NCBI RefSeq assembly: GCF_002080415.1
Contig: NZ_CP020474.1
Location: 1,687,501 to 1,751,500 of the forward strand
Reading direction: 5' to 3'
DNA: 64,000 bases
Origin: Roseovarius mucosus
Lineage (GTDB): Bacteria; Pseudomonadota; Alphaproteobacteria; Rhodobacterales; Rhodobacteraceae
Made by a program: the position numbers and the translations under genes. The notes below the pieces were generated by a model. The model was not told the origin of the DNA. It was given only the letters and a program-made list of their open reading frames with translations, and ran no database searches. Shown piece by piece: positions 62,909-64,000 of this stretch; position 1 is the stretch's first letter, and every line of letters begins with the position of its first letter.

Positions 62909-63418
62909 TCAGTTCAACACGAATTCCATGATCAATAGATCGTTGATGCGGCCCTCACCTGTTACAACCTGCATCCGGCGCAAGAGCTGCGCCCGCAGGC
63001 GGATCAAGGCCTGCGCGTCTTCGATATCGGCAAGTTTGAGCGCGCGCAGATAGGTATTCGTCACATCGACGATGCGCGGCATCAGGTTTTCGACGTCGGA
63101 TTTATGGGCGGCCTTCACCTCCAGCTCAGCGGCGAACCGGAGATGTGATCGCGCAGCCCCCTGCCCGACTGAGACAACCACGGGCACCACCGGCACAAAG
63201 ACCAGATCACCCATCGGTGCGTCAGACGCCGTGGCCCCCGCAACGGGCCCCTGGGCAATAGATCCGTGTCCCCCGCCAAGTGGAATCAAACCAGACCACA
63301 TGGTGTAAAACCCTGCCGCCGCACCCAAGAACGCCAAGACAATTCCAATCGTCAGCGGTCTCTTTGACGGCTTCGCCTTGGGTGCCGTCTCTGTGTCTCC
63401 GGTCTCTGGCATGTTCAC
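62909..63418 (-). CDS. fliL: Flagellar basal-body protein FliL
   Basis: 169-residue single-pass protein of the stator ring. A cytoplasmic lysine-rich start, membrane segment IGIVLAFLGAAAGFYTMWSG near 25-45, and a periplasmic domain ending RRMQVVTGEGRINDLLIMEF. First gene of the leftward flagellar operon and divergent from fliF, a classic neighbour pair. Confidence 0.92.
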   Translation of the reverse strand: MNMPETGDTETAPKAKPSKRPLTIGIVLAFLGAAAGFYTMWSGLIPLGGGHGSIAQGPVAGATASDAPMGDLVFVPVVPVVVSVGQGAARSHLRFAAELEVKAAHKSDVENLMPRIVDVTNTYLRALKLADIEDAQALIRLRAQLLRRMQVVTGEGRINDLLIMEFVLN

Positions 63419-63457
63419 CCATCCTGTTGTCGATAAACTCTTATAAACCCAAAGAAA

Positions 63458-63472
63458 CTAACCGATTGTTAA
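63458..63472. promoter_or_regulatory. CtrA-like box between fliL and fliF
   Basis: CTAA (63458-63461), seven bases, then TTAA (63469-63472): one mismatch from TTAA-N7-TTAA. It sits in the 115-base divergent gap, about 40 bases from the fliL start and 62 from fliF. Confidence 0.5.
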
Positions 63473-63533
63473 GCCTGATGCGGGAATGATGACTTCGGAA
63501 CATTACTCGAACAAAAGTACCGGAGGACATGCA

Positions 63534-64000
63534 ATGCAGCAGATCACAAGGCTCTGGCAGGCGCTGACCCTGCGCAATCGTATCATCGTCATCGGCGCGG
63601 CATTTGTGATGTTCTGGGCGGTTTTGGCCCTTGCGCGCTTGGCGTCCACGCCCAGCATGACCTTGCTTTACGCAGGCCTAGAAAGCAGCGCGGCGGGCGA
63701 GGTTGTCGCAGCCCTCGAGCAGCAAGGCGTCACATATGAAGTGCGCAACGACGCGATTCTTGTCGACTCGACACGTCGGGATGAGCTGCGCATGATCCTC
63801 GCGGGCGAGGGGCTCCCGAGGTCGGGCACGAGCGGGTATGAGCTTCTGGATGGATTGTCTGGCTTTGGCACCACATCACAGATGTTCGACGCCGCCTATT
63901 GGCGCGCCAAAGAAGGCGAACTGGCCCGGACCATCGTCTCGCATCCTGCGATTGTGGCGGCCCGGGTTCATATCGCGTCGACCGGTGCCAATCCGTTTCA
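63534..64000 (+). CDS. fliF: Flagellar MS-ring protein FliF, 3' end cut by window
   Basis: Inner-membrane ring protein, the base of the flagellum. The start ATG at 63534 follows a good CGGAGG site. The visible 155 residues have a membrane segment (NRIIVIGAAFVMFWAVLALA) and the RBM-type region MTLLYAGLESSAAGEVVAAL, LVDSTRRDELRMILAGEGLP, SGYELLDGLSGFGTTSQMFD, YWRAKEGELARTIVSHPAIV and ARVHIAST. The frame is open at the right edge. Confidence 0.95.
   Translation, partial: MQQITRLWQALTLRNRIIVIGAAFVMFWAVLALARLASTPSMTLLYAGLESSAAGEVVAALEQQGVTYEVRNDAILVDSTRRDELRMILAGEGLPRSGTSGYELLDGLSGFGTTSQMFDAAYWRAKEGELARTIVSHPAIVAARVHIASTGANPF

Overview
The window is a high-GC alphaproteobacterial chromosome segment, most likely a marine Rhodobacteraceae (Roseobacter-group) bacterium. 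This rests on gene content read from the translations: FlaF/FlbT-controlled flagellin, the CopA-HmrR/CueR pair, the divergent hmu heme-uptake locus, class I lysyl-tRNA synthetase, a RACE-type (DUF4445) corrinoid activator and TGA-N9-TCA and TTAA-N7-TTAA-like regulatory motifs. Both window ends cut genes: copA on the left and fliF on the right.

Layout. 1-7.0 kb: copper efflux (copA, cueR), then gamma-glutamyltransferase, an RNA methyltransferase, a 2-hydroxyacid dehydrogenase and an SH3-domain periplasmic protein. 7.0-8.4 kb: tRNA-Gln(UUG) with a good promoter, followed by a gene-poor stretch with one small membrane protein and degenerate coding traces. 8.4-12.1 kb: a two-gene SbcC/SbcD-like nuclease-ATPase operon whose ATPase lacks a visible zinc hook. 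12.3-14.5 kb: short-chain dehydrogenase and aldehyde dehydrogenase. 14.7-20.8 kb: a TonB receptor divergent from hmuSTUV, with an iron-type operator in the shared intergenic region.

20.9-26.5 kb: first flagellar block (flgD, fliK, and divergently flgJ-type rod protein, flgN, fliC, flaF, flbT, a DUF1217 gene). 26.6-47.3 kb: mostly housekeeping and scattered genes (Lrp-like RAM protein, adenine deaminase, RACE protein, aroA, a truncated HutC-type regulator, yjbF-yjbH, ubiB-ubiE, mutM, enoyl-CoA hydratase, sugar kinase, nth, Ada-type methyltransferase, OmpA lipoprotein, cytochrome c, lysS, terB-like).

47.3-64.0 kb: the main flagellar cluster. A rightward operon carries flgB flgC fliE fliQ flgF flgG flgA flgH and a FliL-like gene, with fliI divergent. 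A leftward operon carries fliL, a small membrane protein, a MotE-like gene, motA, a 760-residue periplasmic protein, a transglycosylase, flhA, fliR, flhB and a FliJ-like coiled-coil gene; fliF begins divergently at the right edge. CtrA-like boxes lie between fliI and flgB and between fliL and fliF. Together the block supplies rod, export gate, ATPase, stator and L-ring parts; fliP, fliG, fliM, fliN, motB, flgI and the hook and junction genes (flgE, flgK, flgL) are not in the window.

I do not see a phage, a CRISPR array, an insertion sequence or an obvious new defence system. The most interesting items are the 760-residue flagellar-operon protein, the hookless SbcC-like ATPase with a beta-rich centre, the orphan corrinoid activator, the structured fliC leader beside flbT, and the relic zone next to tRNA-Gln.
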